From NCBI GenBank assembly GCA_050633905.1, contig JBOEHJ010000018.1:1-64000 (forward strand): a DNA stretch of 64,000 nucleotides, in the 5' to 3' direction. Shown one piece after another: positions 26,483-35,165 of the stretch. Below the pieces are notes generated by a model, which worked only from the letters and a program-made list of their open reading frames with translations, did not search any database and was not told where the DNA came from. The stretch is from JANQPX01 sp050633905 (GTDB lineage Bacteria; Pseudomonadota; Alphaproteobacteria; Geminicoccales; Geminicoccaceae). Both the position numbers and the translations under genes were made by a program. Each line of letters opens with the position of its first letter. Within the stretch, counting starts at the first letter, position 1.

Positions 26483-27304
26483 ATGATGCCATGGTCAAGT
26501 CGTGGTTCCAAAAAGGGCAGGCCAGCGGTCAATCTTGATCCCGCGAGTGATGTTTTCGAGCAGTCTGAGAAAAGCCTACTTGCTGAAGCCTTCGGGCGCC
26601 CGCTCGGTGTTATTGCCATCCTTGTTCTAATCCTTGCCGTCTGTACCTTGGCGGCCAACCATTTCCTCTGGGTCTTCGACAGGGTGAACGATTTCGCGAT
26701 GGTCGCTTTCTTCGTCGCGGGCGGTGTCTTGTTATCCCTCTTGCTCCGCTCAGGCGAGCCAAGATCCGAGCAATCCGCAAGAAGACAACAACGCTACGGC
26801 CAAGAATCCGAGTTGGTGTTTGAGGATGAACAAGCGGATGAGGGGCTTGTCAGCCCTCGCCGTCAGGGGCTGTCCGAGGAACCGGCTGCAGGTGTGCCCG
26901 TCCCCGCGGCAGCAACCCGCGCAGCCGTCCAGCCAGCCGCTGCGTTGTCAGAGGTGGATGACGAAGTCGCAGGCTATGAGCGCGCGCTTCTTCACTATGC
27001 CGAACGTGGTGACATGCATGGTCAGGGCGAAATTCTTCGACGACTTGGCCATGCGGCTAAAAAGCGAGGGCATTTGGACGAGAGTAAGGAGTTCTACGTG
27101 AACTCCCGCAATTGCTTCAAGAGCACGAACGATCACTATGCGGAGGCCGCCGTCCTGCTGGACCTCGGTCAGGTTCTGGAAAGCCTCAGCGATCACGATG
27201 CCGCCAGTGCCGCCTATCGCGATGCCAATCGCGCACTCCTCGATGTGGCGATGAACACCTCAGGCGGTCGCGACAACGACCTCCACGCCCAAGCCGCTGA
27301 CTAG
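26483..27304 (+). CDS. Membrane protein with C-terminal TPR-like region
   Basis: I choose ATG 26483, directly after a GGGGGGG ribosome-site-like run, giving 273 residues. Two adjacent transmembrane helices (about residues 42-62 and 68-88) are followed by a charged Ala/Pro-rich linker. A helical region from ~155 has TPR-like periodicity (EILRRLGHAAKKRGHLDESKEFYVNSRNCF, then AEAAVLLDLGQVLESLSDHDAASAAYRDA). The cytoplasmic TPR would bind a partner protein. I recognise no named family. Confidence 0.68.
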   Translation: MMPWSSRGSKKGRPAVNLDPASDVFEQSEKSLLAEAFGRPLGVIAILVLILAVCTLAANHFLWVFDRVNDFAMVAFFVAGGVLLSLLLRSGEPRSEQSARRQQRYGQESELVFEDEQADEGLVSPRRQGLSEEPAAGVPVPAAATRAAVQPAAALSEVDDEVAGYERALLHYAERGDMHGQGEILRRLGHAAKKRGHLDESKEFYVNSRNCFKSTNDHYAEAAVLLDLGQVLESLSDHDAASAAYRDANRALLDVAMNTSGGRDNDLHAQAAD

Positions 27305-27442
27305 GTCCTGCCAGAACTTGGGTTACCTACCTATCGGTGCTTGATTGAAAATCTGTGTGCAGTTCCAGATCCTGTGACATCGGATGATGCCCAGACTCGC
27401 TACCTAGCCCAGATTGAGCTCTGACCCCAAGTCAACCAGGTC

Positions 27443-29456
27443 CTAGCAGGACCTGGCCTTTTGGTGATTGTCGATCAGGTCGACGATTTGGCTCATGATG
27501 GTGGCGAGGTCGAAATCCTTGGGGGTGAAGACCTTGGCGATCCCCTGGGCTTCGAGCAGCGTCGCATCGTCGGGTGGAATAATGCCGCCGACCACGATCG
27601 GCAGGTTGTCCAGCTCCTGTTCCCTCAGTTTCTCAAGGATCTCCGTGACCAGCGATCGGTGGGATCCCGAAAGGACGGAGAGACCGACAACATGCACCCC
27701 TTCCTCGAGCGCGGTCATGGCGATGCGTTCCGGTGTTAAGCGAATGCCCTCATAAACCACCTCGAAACCGCAATCTCTGGCGCAAACTGCAATCTGCTCG
27801 GCCCCGTTGGAGTGTCCGTCCAGACCAGGCTTGCCGACGAGCATTTTCGGCCGTCGGCCAAGACGCTCGGTGAGCTCATCAATTCGTCTTCTGATATCGG
27901 GTGCCTCCGGTAGATCCGTATACACGGAGACGGAGCCACCAACACCGGTCGGCGCGCGATACTCGCCGAAGACTTCGCGCAATGTCATGGCCCATTCACC
28001 GGTGGTCACGCCGGCGCGGGCGCAGGTGATGGATGGTTCCATGATGTTACGTTCTTCGGTCGCTGCGGCGCGCAGTTCGCTTAGAGCCCGCTCGACCTCG
28101 CCATCATCCCGTGCCTCCCGATGGGCAATCAGCCGCTCGATCTGCTCGGCTTCCGCTTCATGGCTGACCGCCATGAAACCACCATCGCCATTCGTGGTCA
28201 GCGGGGAAGGCGCGCTCTCGGTAAAGCAATTGACGCCCACAACTTTCTGCTCACCAGATGCGATCCTGGCCAACCGCTCGGTATTAGAAAGAACCAGGCG
28301 TTCCTTGAGGTAACCGCTCTCGATCGCCGGCAAAACCCCGCCGATCTGTTCGATCCGTTCCAGCTCGTCGCGGATATCGGTCTTCAAGGTTTCGACCTTG
28401 GCTTCGATCACCGGCGAACCATCAAAAATATCGGGATAGTCCAGAAGATCGGTCTCATAGGCCAGGATTTGCTGCAGGCGAAGGCTCCATTGCTGATCCC
28501 AAGGTCTGGGAAGGCCCAAGGCCTCATTCCAAGCAGGGAGTTGTACGGCGCGTGCCCGCGCCGACTTCGAAAGCGTGACGGCCAGCGTTTCCAGAAGAAT
28601 GCGATAGACATTGTTCTCCGGCTGCTGCTCGGTCAACCCGAGCGAGTTGACCTGCACACCATAGCGAAAACGCCTGAGCTTCGGATCGTCGACCTTATAG
28701 CGATCGCGCGTGATCTCCTCCCAAAGCTCGGCAAAAGCCCGCATCTTGCAAATCTCGGTCACAAAACGGACACCGGCATTGACGAAGAAGCTCAAGCGGC
28801 CGACGACACCTGGTAAATCACCGGCCTCGATCTGCCCTGATGCCTTGACCTCATCCAACACCGCCATGGCGTTCGCAAGTGCAAAAGCGACCTCTTGAAC
28901 CGGCGTCGCCCCTGCTTCCTGNNAGATGATAGGAGCAGACATTGGTCGGGTTCCATTTCGGGATGTCGCGATAAGTGAAGGTAATGACATCGCGGGTCAG
29001 TCCAAGCGATGGTTTGGGCGGGAAGATATAGGTCCCGCGGGACAGGTATTCCTTGATAAGGTCGTTCTGTACCGTGCCGCTGAGGGACCGGCGATCCACG
29101 CCTTGCCGTTCCGCTGTCACCACATAAAGCGCCAGCAACCAGGGCGCTGTGGCGTTGATGGTCATCGAGGTGTTCATTTGGTCGAGCGGCAGCTGATCGA
29201 ATAGCGCCTCCATGTCGCTGATGCTGCTGATCGGCACGCCCACTTTGCCGACCTCACCCCGAGCGAGCGGATGATCGCTGTCATAGCCGGTCTGCGTAGG
29301 GAGATCAAAGGCAACGGACAGGCCAGTCTGGCCCCTGGCGAGATTGGTCCGGTAGAGCTCATTGCTGGCGCTTGCCGAACTGTGGCCGGCATAAGTTCTA
29401 AACATCCAGGGGCGATCGGAGCTCTGCTGACGCTCGGTCTTGCTCATCTCAGACAT
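27443..29456 (-). CDS. ecm: Ethylmalonyl-CoA mutase, interrupted by an NN ambiguity
   Basis: This B12-dependent mutase of the ethylmalonyl-CoA pathway converts (2R)-ethylmalonyl-CoA to methylsuccinyl-CoA. It starts at ATG 29456 behind GGGAGG. The mutase domain has RPWMFRTYAGHSSA and GLSVAFDLPTQTGYDSDH; the B12-binding domain has GLDGHSNGAEQI, SVLSGSH and VVGGIIPPDD. At 28922-28923 two N break the frame. Reading only one gives His-Leu-Gln-Glu-Ala-Gly across the join, exactly what MeaA-type enzymes have, and a normal 670 residues. I regard the break as an assembly artefact. Confidence 0.92.
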
Positions 29457-29561
29457 CCAACACCTCCCGGCATTATTAATAGCAATTGCCGCCAAAAAGA
29501 CTTGCAATTTCTCATGCTGCAGTGCAATATAACATCTTCAGGCCTAGTGAATCAAGTGTTG

Positions 29562-29597
29562 CGTGTCTTAAGGTTAACACGTTAAAGCATAGTTAAC
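29562..29597. promoter_or_regulatory. Candidate operator in the ecm-ccr divergent region
   Basis: The 162-bp region between the two starts contains GTTAA boxes at 29573, 29581 and 29592 (GTTAAC, GTTAAA, GTTAAC). There is also an inverted repeat CGTGT-N10-ACACG (29562-29581). It lies 20-55 bases upstream of the ccr ATG. A site for a Cro-type dimer is plausible, given the helix-turn-helix on the adjacent ccr product. Inference only. Confidence 0.4.
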
Positions 29598-29618
29598 GGT
29601 CCTGGAAGGAAAGTCACA

Positions 29619-31199
29619 ATGAATAAAACAACCGTCGAAGACGTGATTGGTCGGTTCGGGTCGCAGCAGCGTGTCGCTGAGCTTCTCGGTATCTGGCAAA
29701 CGGCGGTGAGTGGCTGGGTACGCCGTGGTGCGATCCCGGCGAAGCGCCAGGAGCAGTTGTTAACGATTGCACAACGTGAAGGCATTAAACTGGCGCCTGA
29801 AGATTTTTTTGCCATTCGGCAGCGTGAACCTGTGATGCCGAATGGGAAAGATTTCGCAACCACCCCATCTGCGCGTGAGGGCAACAACGTGATATCTTTG
29901 AACCCAGCACAGACGTCGTCCAATGTCGGCTCGAACCCGGAACCCAGCCTGGCCAAGGATCTTTACGAGATCGGCGAGATTCCCCCGCTCGGACATGTCC
30001 CCAAAAACATGTATGCCTGGGCTATTAGACGCGAGCGCCATGGCGAGCCCAGCTCGGCCATGCAACAGGAGGTCGTGCCGACGCCCATTCCTGAGAGTGA
30101 CGAGGTGCTGGTCATGGTGATGGCCGCCGGCGTCAATTACAATGGTGTCTGGGCCTCCCTTGGCCTGCCGATTTCACCCTTTGACGTGCACAAAGCCGAC
30201 TATCATATCGCCGGCTCCGATGCCTCCGGCATTGTCTGGGCGGTCGGCTCCAAGGTGAAGCGCTGGAAGGTCGGGGACGAAGTCGTTATCCACTGCAATC
30301 AGGACGACGGCGACGACGAGGAATGCAATGGCGGCGACCCGATGAACTCGCCCTCCCAGCGCATTTGGGGCTACGAGACCCCTGATGGCTCATTCGCCCA
30401 GTTCTGCTCGGTCCAATCCCGCCAGCTGATGCCACGTCCCCGCCATCTCACCTGGGAGGAAAGCGGCTGCTATGTGCTGACCCACGCCACTGCCTATCGC
30501 ATGTTGTTCGGCCACACGCCGCATCAGCTGAAGCCCGGCTACAACGTCCTGGTCTGGGGCGGGGCGGGTGGTCTTGGCTCTATGGCGATTCAGATCATCG
30601 CAGCTTCCGGCGGCAACGCCATCGCCGTGATCTCCGAGGAGGACAAACGCGAATTCGTCCAAAGCCTCGGCGCCAAGGGCGTCCTGAACCGGAAAGATTT
30701 CGATTGTTGGGGCCAGCTTCCCGATATCGACGATAGTGACGGCTACGGGCAGTACATGAAGAAGGCCCGGGAATTCGGCAAGGCGATCTGGGCGATCACC
30801 GGTAAGGGCAACGACGTCGACATTGTGTTCGAGCATCCGGGCGAGGCGACCTTCCCGGTCTCCTCCTTCGTGGTCAAACGCGGCGGCATGGTGGTCATCT
30901 GCGCCGGCACCACAGGCTACAACCTGACCGTCGACGCGCGCTTTCTCTGGATGCGCCAAAAACGCCTCCAAGGTAGCCATTTTGCCAATCTAAAACAGGC
31001 AAGTGCCGCCAATGATATGGTGATCAGCCGCAAGGTCGATCCCTGCATGTCCGAGGTTTTTTCCTGGAAGGATATTCCCCGCGCCCATGAGAAAATGCGC
31101 CGAAACGAGCACAAGCCCGGCAATATGGCCGTCCTGGTCCAAGCCCCACGCCCTGGCATGCGCACCCTCGAAGAAGCCACAGAGGGCGACGCGCCCTAG
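29619..31199 (+). CDS. ccr: Crotonyl-CoA carboxylase/reductase with N-terminal helix-turn-helix domain
   Basis: This 526-residue product starts at ATG 29619, with GGAAGG 7-8 bases upstream. Residues 1-66 form a Cro/YdaS-like helix-turn-helix (FGSQQRVAELLGI, AVSGWVRRGAIPAKR, APEDFF). Residues ~67-111 are a polar linker. From 112 (AKDLYEIGEIPPLGH) it is a complete Ccr, the reductive carboxylation of crotonyl-CoA to ethylmalonyl-CoA with NADPH; nucleotide loop GGAGGLGS at 314-321 and GVNYNGVW at 171-178. Normal Ccr is ~425-450 residues and starts at the DLYEIGE segment. An internal ATG (residue 73) lacks a ribosome site. The HTH may bind DNA upstream of ecm/ccr; that is inference. Confidence 0.93.
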   Translation: MNKTTVEDVIGRFGSQQRVAELLGIWQTAVSGWVRRGAIPAKRQEQLLTIAQREGIKLAPEDFFAIRQREPVMPNGKDFATTPSAREGNNVISLNPAQTSSNVGSNPEPSLAKDLYEIGEIPPLGHVPKNMYAWAIRRERHGEPSSAMQQEVVPTPIPESDEVLVMVMAAGVNYNGVWASLGLPISPFDVHKADYHIAGSDASGIVWAVGSKVKRWKVGDEVVIHCNQDDGDDEECNGGDPMNSPSQRIWGYETPDGSFAQFCSVQSRQLMPRPRHLTWEESGCYVLTHATAYRMLFGHTPHQLKPGYNVLVWGGAGGLGSMAIQIIAASGGNAIAVISEEDKREFVQSLGAKGVLNRKDFDCWGQLPDIDDSDGYGQYMKKAREFGKAIWAITGKGNDVDIVFEHPGEATFPVSSFVVKRGGMVVICAGTTGYNLTVDARFLWMRQKRLQGSHFANLKQASAANDMVISRKVDPCMSEVFSWKDIPRAHEKMRRNEHKPGNMAVLVQAPRPGMRTLEEATEGDAP

Positions 31200-31244
31200 C
31201 GTTGACGGCTGTGCCGGTCTTGACCATGGGGTTGGTGTGACTGT

Positions 31245-31320
31245 GTTCCGGCTCTCTGCCCAGTCCAACTATCCGATCGCCCATCGGGAAAACGTTGAGT
31301 GTGGGGTAGGGGGCCGGAAC
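31245..31320. repeat. Hairpin element between ccr and mcd
   Basis: Perfect 8-bp outer arms GTTCCGGC (31245-31252) and GCCGGAAC (31313-31320) enclose an inner CCGAT-CGCCC-ATCGG stem (31273-31287) and G-rich/C-rich partial pairing. Its size and composition resemble the other GC-rich intergenic palindromes near 6.8 and 19.9 kb. It may attenuate transcription from ccr into mcd or be a dispersed repeat. Confidence 0.55.
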
Positions 31321-31398
31321 GGACCTAAACCAAATGCCTAAAAAACCAAACGAACCCGAAAGCCGCGGAAAACCTGGGATTGTTGAGGAAGCTCGATC

Positions 31399-33060
31399 AT
31401 GGCGATAGCGGAACTGACCGAGACGATTGGTGACAAAGATCTACTTCGGCAGGCAGGGGCTGCGGTTGAAGCGGTGGATGGCCTATTTCAGCAAGCCCGA
31501 GAGGCTGTTCGCGTTAAAGTCTCGAGCGAAGGTGATCTCCAGCCGGATCTGTTGGATCAGGAACAGCGTGCGGTCCACGGACTTGCCTGGTTCGCTACCT
31601 ATGTCGAAGCGCTTCGCCAGATGCAGGCTTGGGCTGAGCGGCTGAACAGTTCGGGTAGCTTCGGAGAAACCGAGCAGCTCCTGTTGAAGCTGTGTTTTTC
31701 CGAATATCTGGCGCGTATCGCGGGCGGTATCCCGATGAACCAGGTAGAGGTCATCCGCCCCGCCGATCTTGGCCTAGCCCACGATGCCGGCTATGGCGAT
31801 CCCGCGGTCCAGGCCATGCTTCCCAGCCAAAATGACGCTGCCGCGCGTTCGCGCTTCGCCCTGCTGATCGCCGACGGTGCTTATGGTGATTGGGGGCTGG
31901 AGGATGAAACCCTCGACATGATCCGCGACCAGTTCCGGCGTTTTTCAAAAGATCAGGTAGCACCTTTCGCCCATGGCTGGCATGAGCGCGACGAGCTTAT
32001 CCCCGATGAAGTCGTTGACGCTGTAGCAGAGCTTGGCGTTTTTGGCCTGACCATCCCTGAAGACAACGGTGGGCTGGGCCTAGGTAAGACGGCGATGTGC
32101 GTCGTAACGGAAGAACTATCCCATGGTTATATCGGTGTTGGTTCGCTTGGCACCCGCTCCGAAATCGCGGCCGAGCTCATCCGCCTCGGCGGCACGCCGG
32201 AACAACAAGCGCATTATTTGCCTAAAATTGCTTCGGGCGAGATCCTGCCCACCGCCGTCTTTACCGAACCCAACACCGGCTCCGACCTAGCCTCCCTCCA
32301 AACGCGCGCGACGCATATGGGCGATACCTATACGGTGCAAGGTTCCAAAACATGGATCACCCACGCGGCCCGCGCGGACCTTATGACTATTCTCTGCCGC
32401 ACTAACCCTGATGAGCCAGGTTATCGCGGTCTTTCCATCCTGCTCGCGGAAAAACCCCGTGGTACGGACGCCGATCCGTTCCCCGTGGAAGGGCTTTCAG
32501 GCGGTGAAATCCCGGTCCTCGGTTACCGCGGCATGAAGGAATACACGCTCTCCTTCGACGGGTTCACCGTTCCCGTTTCCGGTCTGCTCGGAGGTGTCGA
32601 GGGGCAGGGCTTCAAGCAGCTCATGGCGACCTTCGAAAGTGCGAGAATTCAAACCGCGGCCCGTGCGGTCGGTGTGGCGCAAAACGCCCTGGACATCGCG
32701 CTCACCTACGCCAAGGACCGGGTCCAGTTCAAAAAGTCGCTCTATGCTTTCCCCCGGGTCGCGGACAAGCTCACCTGGATGGCCATCGAAATCATGATCG
32801 CCCGCCAGCTCACCCTTTTTTCGGCGCGGCAGAAAGATGCGGACCTGCGCTGCGATCTCGAAGCCGGCATGGCCAAGCTGATCGGCGCCCATGTCGCCTG
32901 GAGTGCTGCCGATAACGCGCTTCAGATCCATGGCGGCAACGGTTATGCCGAGGAATACCCGATCAGCCGGGTTTTCTGTGACGCCCGGATCTTGAACATT
33001 TTCGAGGGTGCCGCCGAGATTCAAGCCCAGGTCATCGCCAGGCGTTTGTTGCAAAGCTGA
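31399..33060 (+). CDS. mcd: Methylsuccinyl-CoA dehydrogenase
   Basis: This 553-residue flavoprotein is of the acyl-CoA dehydrogenase family with the ~150-residue N-terminal extension characteristic of Mcd. Mcd oxidises (2S)-methylsuccinyl-CoA to mesaconyl-CoA. Visible motifs are FTEPNTGSDLASLQTRA and GSKTWITHAARAD (FAD and substrate), RVQFKKSLYAFPRVADKL, and IHGGNGYAEEYPISRVFCDARILNIFEGAAEIQ at the C terminus. Placement next to ccr and opposite ecm supports the assignment over a generic acyl-CoA dehydrogenase. A GAGGAAG-type site precedes the ATG. Confidence 0.92.
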   Translation: MAIAELTETIGDKDLLRQAGAAVEAVDGLFQQAREAVRVKVSSEGDLQPDLLDQEQRAVHGLAWFATYVEALRQMQAWAERLNSSGSFGETEQLLLKLCFSEYLARIAGGIPMNQVEVIRPADLGLAHDAGYGDPAVQAMLPSQNDAAARSRFALLIADGAYGDWGLEDETLDMIRDQFRRFSKDQVAPFAHGWHERDELIPDEVVDAVAELGVFGLTIPEDNGGLGLGKTAMCVVTEELSHGYIGVGSLGTRSEIAAELIRLGGTPEQQAHYLPKIASGEILPTAVFTEPNTGSDLASLQTRATHMGDTYTVQGSKTWITHAARADLMTILCRTNPDEPGYRGLSILLAEKPRGTDADPFPVEGLSGGEIPVLGYRGMKEYTLSFDGFTVPVSGLLGGVEGQGFKQLMATFESARIQTAARAVGVAQNALDIALTYAKDRVQFKKSLYAFPRVADKLTWMAIEIMIARQLTLFSARQKDADLRCDLEAGMAKLIGAHVAWSAADNALQIHGGNGYAEEYPISRVFCDARILNIFEGAAEIQAQVIARRLLQS

Positions 33061-33079
33061 GCGCTAGCGTTTGGACGCT

Positions 33080-34165
33080 TCAAGCGGCGTAGCGTTTGAG
33101 CAATGCAGGATCAGGCTCGAAGCCAAGACCCGGTAAGTCAGGCACCTGAATCTTGCCGTTTTTTGGTAGTGGAATGCTCGGATCTAGCCAGGCTTCCGGC
33201 GCGATATAGAGAAATTCGAACAGCCCCGTTATCGGCCTCGCCGCCATCATCTGCACCGTCGCCCAATAGCCTGGGCCGAAATAGGGTGCATGTGGCATGA
33301 TGGTCTTGCCCTCAGCTTCGGCGATGTCGCAGACTTTCAGAAACTCGGTAATGCCGCCCACCTTGGTCACGCTCGGCTGGGCGAAGGTGATATGAGGGAT
33401 GATGCGAGAAAACTCCACCGATGTGCAGGCATTCTCGCCACTCGCGATGGCGATGCCGTATTGGCGCTCCAGCGCGCCGAGCGCACGCGCCGCGTCAGGT
33501 GGAAAGAGTGGTTCCTCGACCCAATAGAGGCCAAGGCGCTTCATGTCGGGCATCAGGTCACGGGTATCGGCTGCGGACCAATTGCAGTTGACATCCGTTG
33601 CGAGCTTGACGTTCTCGCCAACGCCTTGCCGGCCGGCCTCGATCGCAGGAAGTGTGATCTCATGGAGCTTGACCGCCTCATACCCCTCGCCGACCGCCTT
33701 TTCCGCGAAAGCCTGCACCAAAGATGGATCGCCATAGCGCACCAGGCTTGCATAGACGGGAAGCTCAGCACGCCGCGTTTCGCCGAGCAAAGCGCCAAGT
33801 GACATGTTCTTTTGCTTAGCGGCGATATCCCAAAGTGCCATGTCCACAGCCGAGATTGCGAATGTGGTGATGCCATAGCGCCCCTGTAGATGGAGTTTTT
33901 GTTGCAATTGTTGGTTAAAGGCCGGGATATCCATGATCGTTTGGCCAACCACCAGTGGCAGCATCATGTTGTTGAGGGCCGCCACGGTCGCCGACAGGCA
34001 GGAATAGGCAAAGCCGTCGCCCCAGCCGACAACACCATCCGTTGTTTCCAGGCGGAGCAAGGCGATGTCGAGATGGGTCCATTTCGTCGGCATCAGGCCA
34101 GTCCCAGAACCGCCATCGGTAAAGGGCAGGCGAAGTGGAAAGACGTCGGCCGATTTGATCTGCAT
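33080..34165 (-). CDS. Mandelate racemase/muconate lactonizing enzyme family protein
   Basis: This ~361-residue enolase-superfamily enzyme starts at ATG 34165 (a TTG two codons earlier is possible). The capping domain is followed by a TIM barrel with AVKLHEI (Lys position), metal ligands in ATDVNCNW, VEEPLFPP and ASGENA, and a C-terminal MPHAPYFGPGYWAT histidine. It abstracts a proton alpha to a carboxylate, as in sugar-acid dehydratases or lactonising enzymes. The substrate is not deducible. It converges with mcd. Confidence 0.87.
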   Translation of the reverse strand: MQIKSADVFPLRLPFTDGGSGTGLMPTKWTHLDIALLRLETTDGVVGWGDGFAYSCLSATVAALNNMMLPLVVGQTIMDIPAFNQQLQQKLHLQGRYGITTFAISAVDMALWDIAAKQKNMSLGALLGETRRAELPVYASLVRYGDPSLVQAFAEKAVGEGYEAVKLHEITLPAIEAGRQGVGENVKLATDVNCNWSAADTRDLMPDMKRLGLYWVEEPLFPPDAARALGALERQYGIAIASGENACTSVEFSRIIPHITFAQPSVTKVGGITEFLKVCDIAEAEGKTIMPHAPYFGPGYWATVQMMAARPITGLFEFLYIAPEAWLDPSIPLPKNGKIQVPDLPGLGFEPDPALLKRYAA

Positions 34166-34317
34166 GGACAAATGTTCCCCCCAAAGGGCCAGGCAAAGCT
34201 CTGCCCGCGCGCTCTAAGTTATCTTGGAGGATGTTGGCTATCTCTGTCCATGTCGTTCGCGACGACGCAGTGCATGACGCTACGGGTGCCACCATTTGCT
34301 AGACAGCATAAAAAACC

Positions 34318-35004
34318 TTAGAACCGGCGTTGCTGCAGCCTGGCTGTCACCAGAATGCCCGCGATGAAACCGCCTAGATGGGCGGCATAGGCGACGTTCC
34401 CCATGATCGGTAAGACCAAGCCTAGGATATTGGTGACCACAAAAAAGGCGGTCAGCGCAACCAGCAACCGGCTATTCGGCCCAAGCGAAATACCTCGTCC
34501 GTGAAAGACGATTCCGGCCCCATAAAGAGCACCCACACCCGCTGATGCGCCAACCAACGGGACATCGGCGGAACCGCCGATCAACGCATGAACCAAAGCG
34601 CCACCGATAACGCCTGCCGCGAAAACCAGGAGAAATTTCGATTTGCCCAGACGCCGTTCCAGCACCTGACCCATCACCGCCAACATAACGCCGTTCAGCA
34701 CGAGATGCAGCACATCACCATGCAGAAACGAGTAGGTGAGGGGGGCGACGATCTTCGACCAGATCGGCCATTCGGCAATTGACCAAGCCGTCGGAATGAA
34801 GGCGAAATGGAAGATGATCCAGCGTTCGATCGCAACCGGTGCCAAGCTGCTGCCGGCAAAGACGATCGCCATCGCCACTAACATATAAAGCGTAAGTGGC
34901 GGGAGATTGATCGCCGGCGGTTTGGTCCGGTGAGGTGATGAATAGGAGTCGATCGGTCCAATTCCTAAAGCATGGTTAAAACAACGCAGCCCTGCGTTGT
35001 GCAT
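34318..35004 (-). CDS. Rhomboid-family intramembrane serine protease
   Basis: This 228-residue protein has about six transmembrane helices. It shows the rhomboid motif FLHGDVLHLVLNGVMLAVMG in helix 2, nucleophile serine in VGASAGVGALYG (GASA rather than the commoner GxSG) and catalytic histidine in AYAAHLGGFIAG. It cleaves membrane-embedded substrates in the inner membrane. The start is uncertain because no ribosome site is clear at ATG 35004; the first 35 residues are polar. Confidence 0.87.
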   Translation of the reverse strand: MHNAGLRCFNHALGIGPIDSYSSPHRTKPPAINLPPLTLYMLVAMAIVFAGSSLAPVAIERWIIFHFAFIPTAWSIAEWPIWSKIVAPLTYSFLHGDVLHLVLNGVMLAVMGQVLERRLGKSKFLLVFAAGVIGGALVHALIGGSADVPLVGASAGVGALYGAGIVFHGRGISLGPNSRLLVALTAFFVVTNILGLVLPIMGNVAYAAHLGGFIAGILVTARLQQRRF

Positions 35005-35165
35005 GACGTTGTCTTGTTCGACAATCGCGCCCGAACGGTATATCGAACTCTTCCATTAACAAACGCTCTTGGCCGCAATATAGCTCACCAGCGGACCATG
35101 ACATCACTTTGCCCTGCTAAATCTGAAGAAAAAGCAAAGAAGGCAATCCAAGGGAAATTCTTTTT

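Noticed and set aside
29619..29834. HTH as a separate small gene upstream of ccr
   Set aside because: No stop codon lies between the HTH and Ccr parts, and the internal ATG at 29835 lacks a ribosome site, so a fusion is the better reading.
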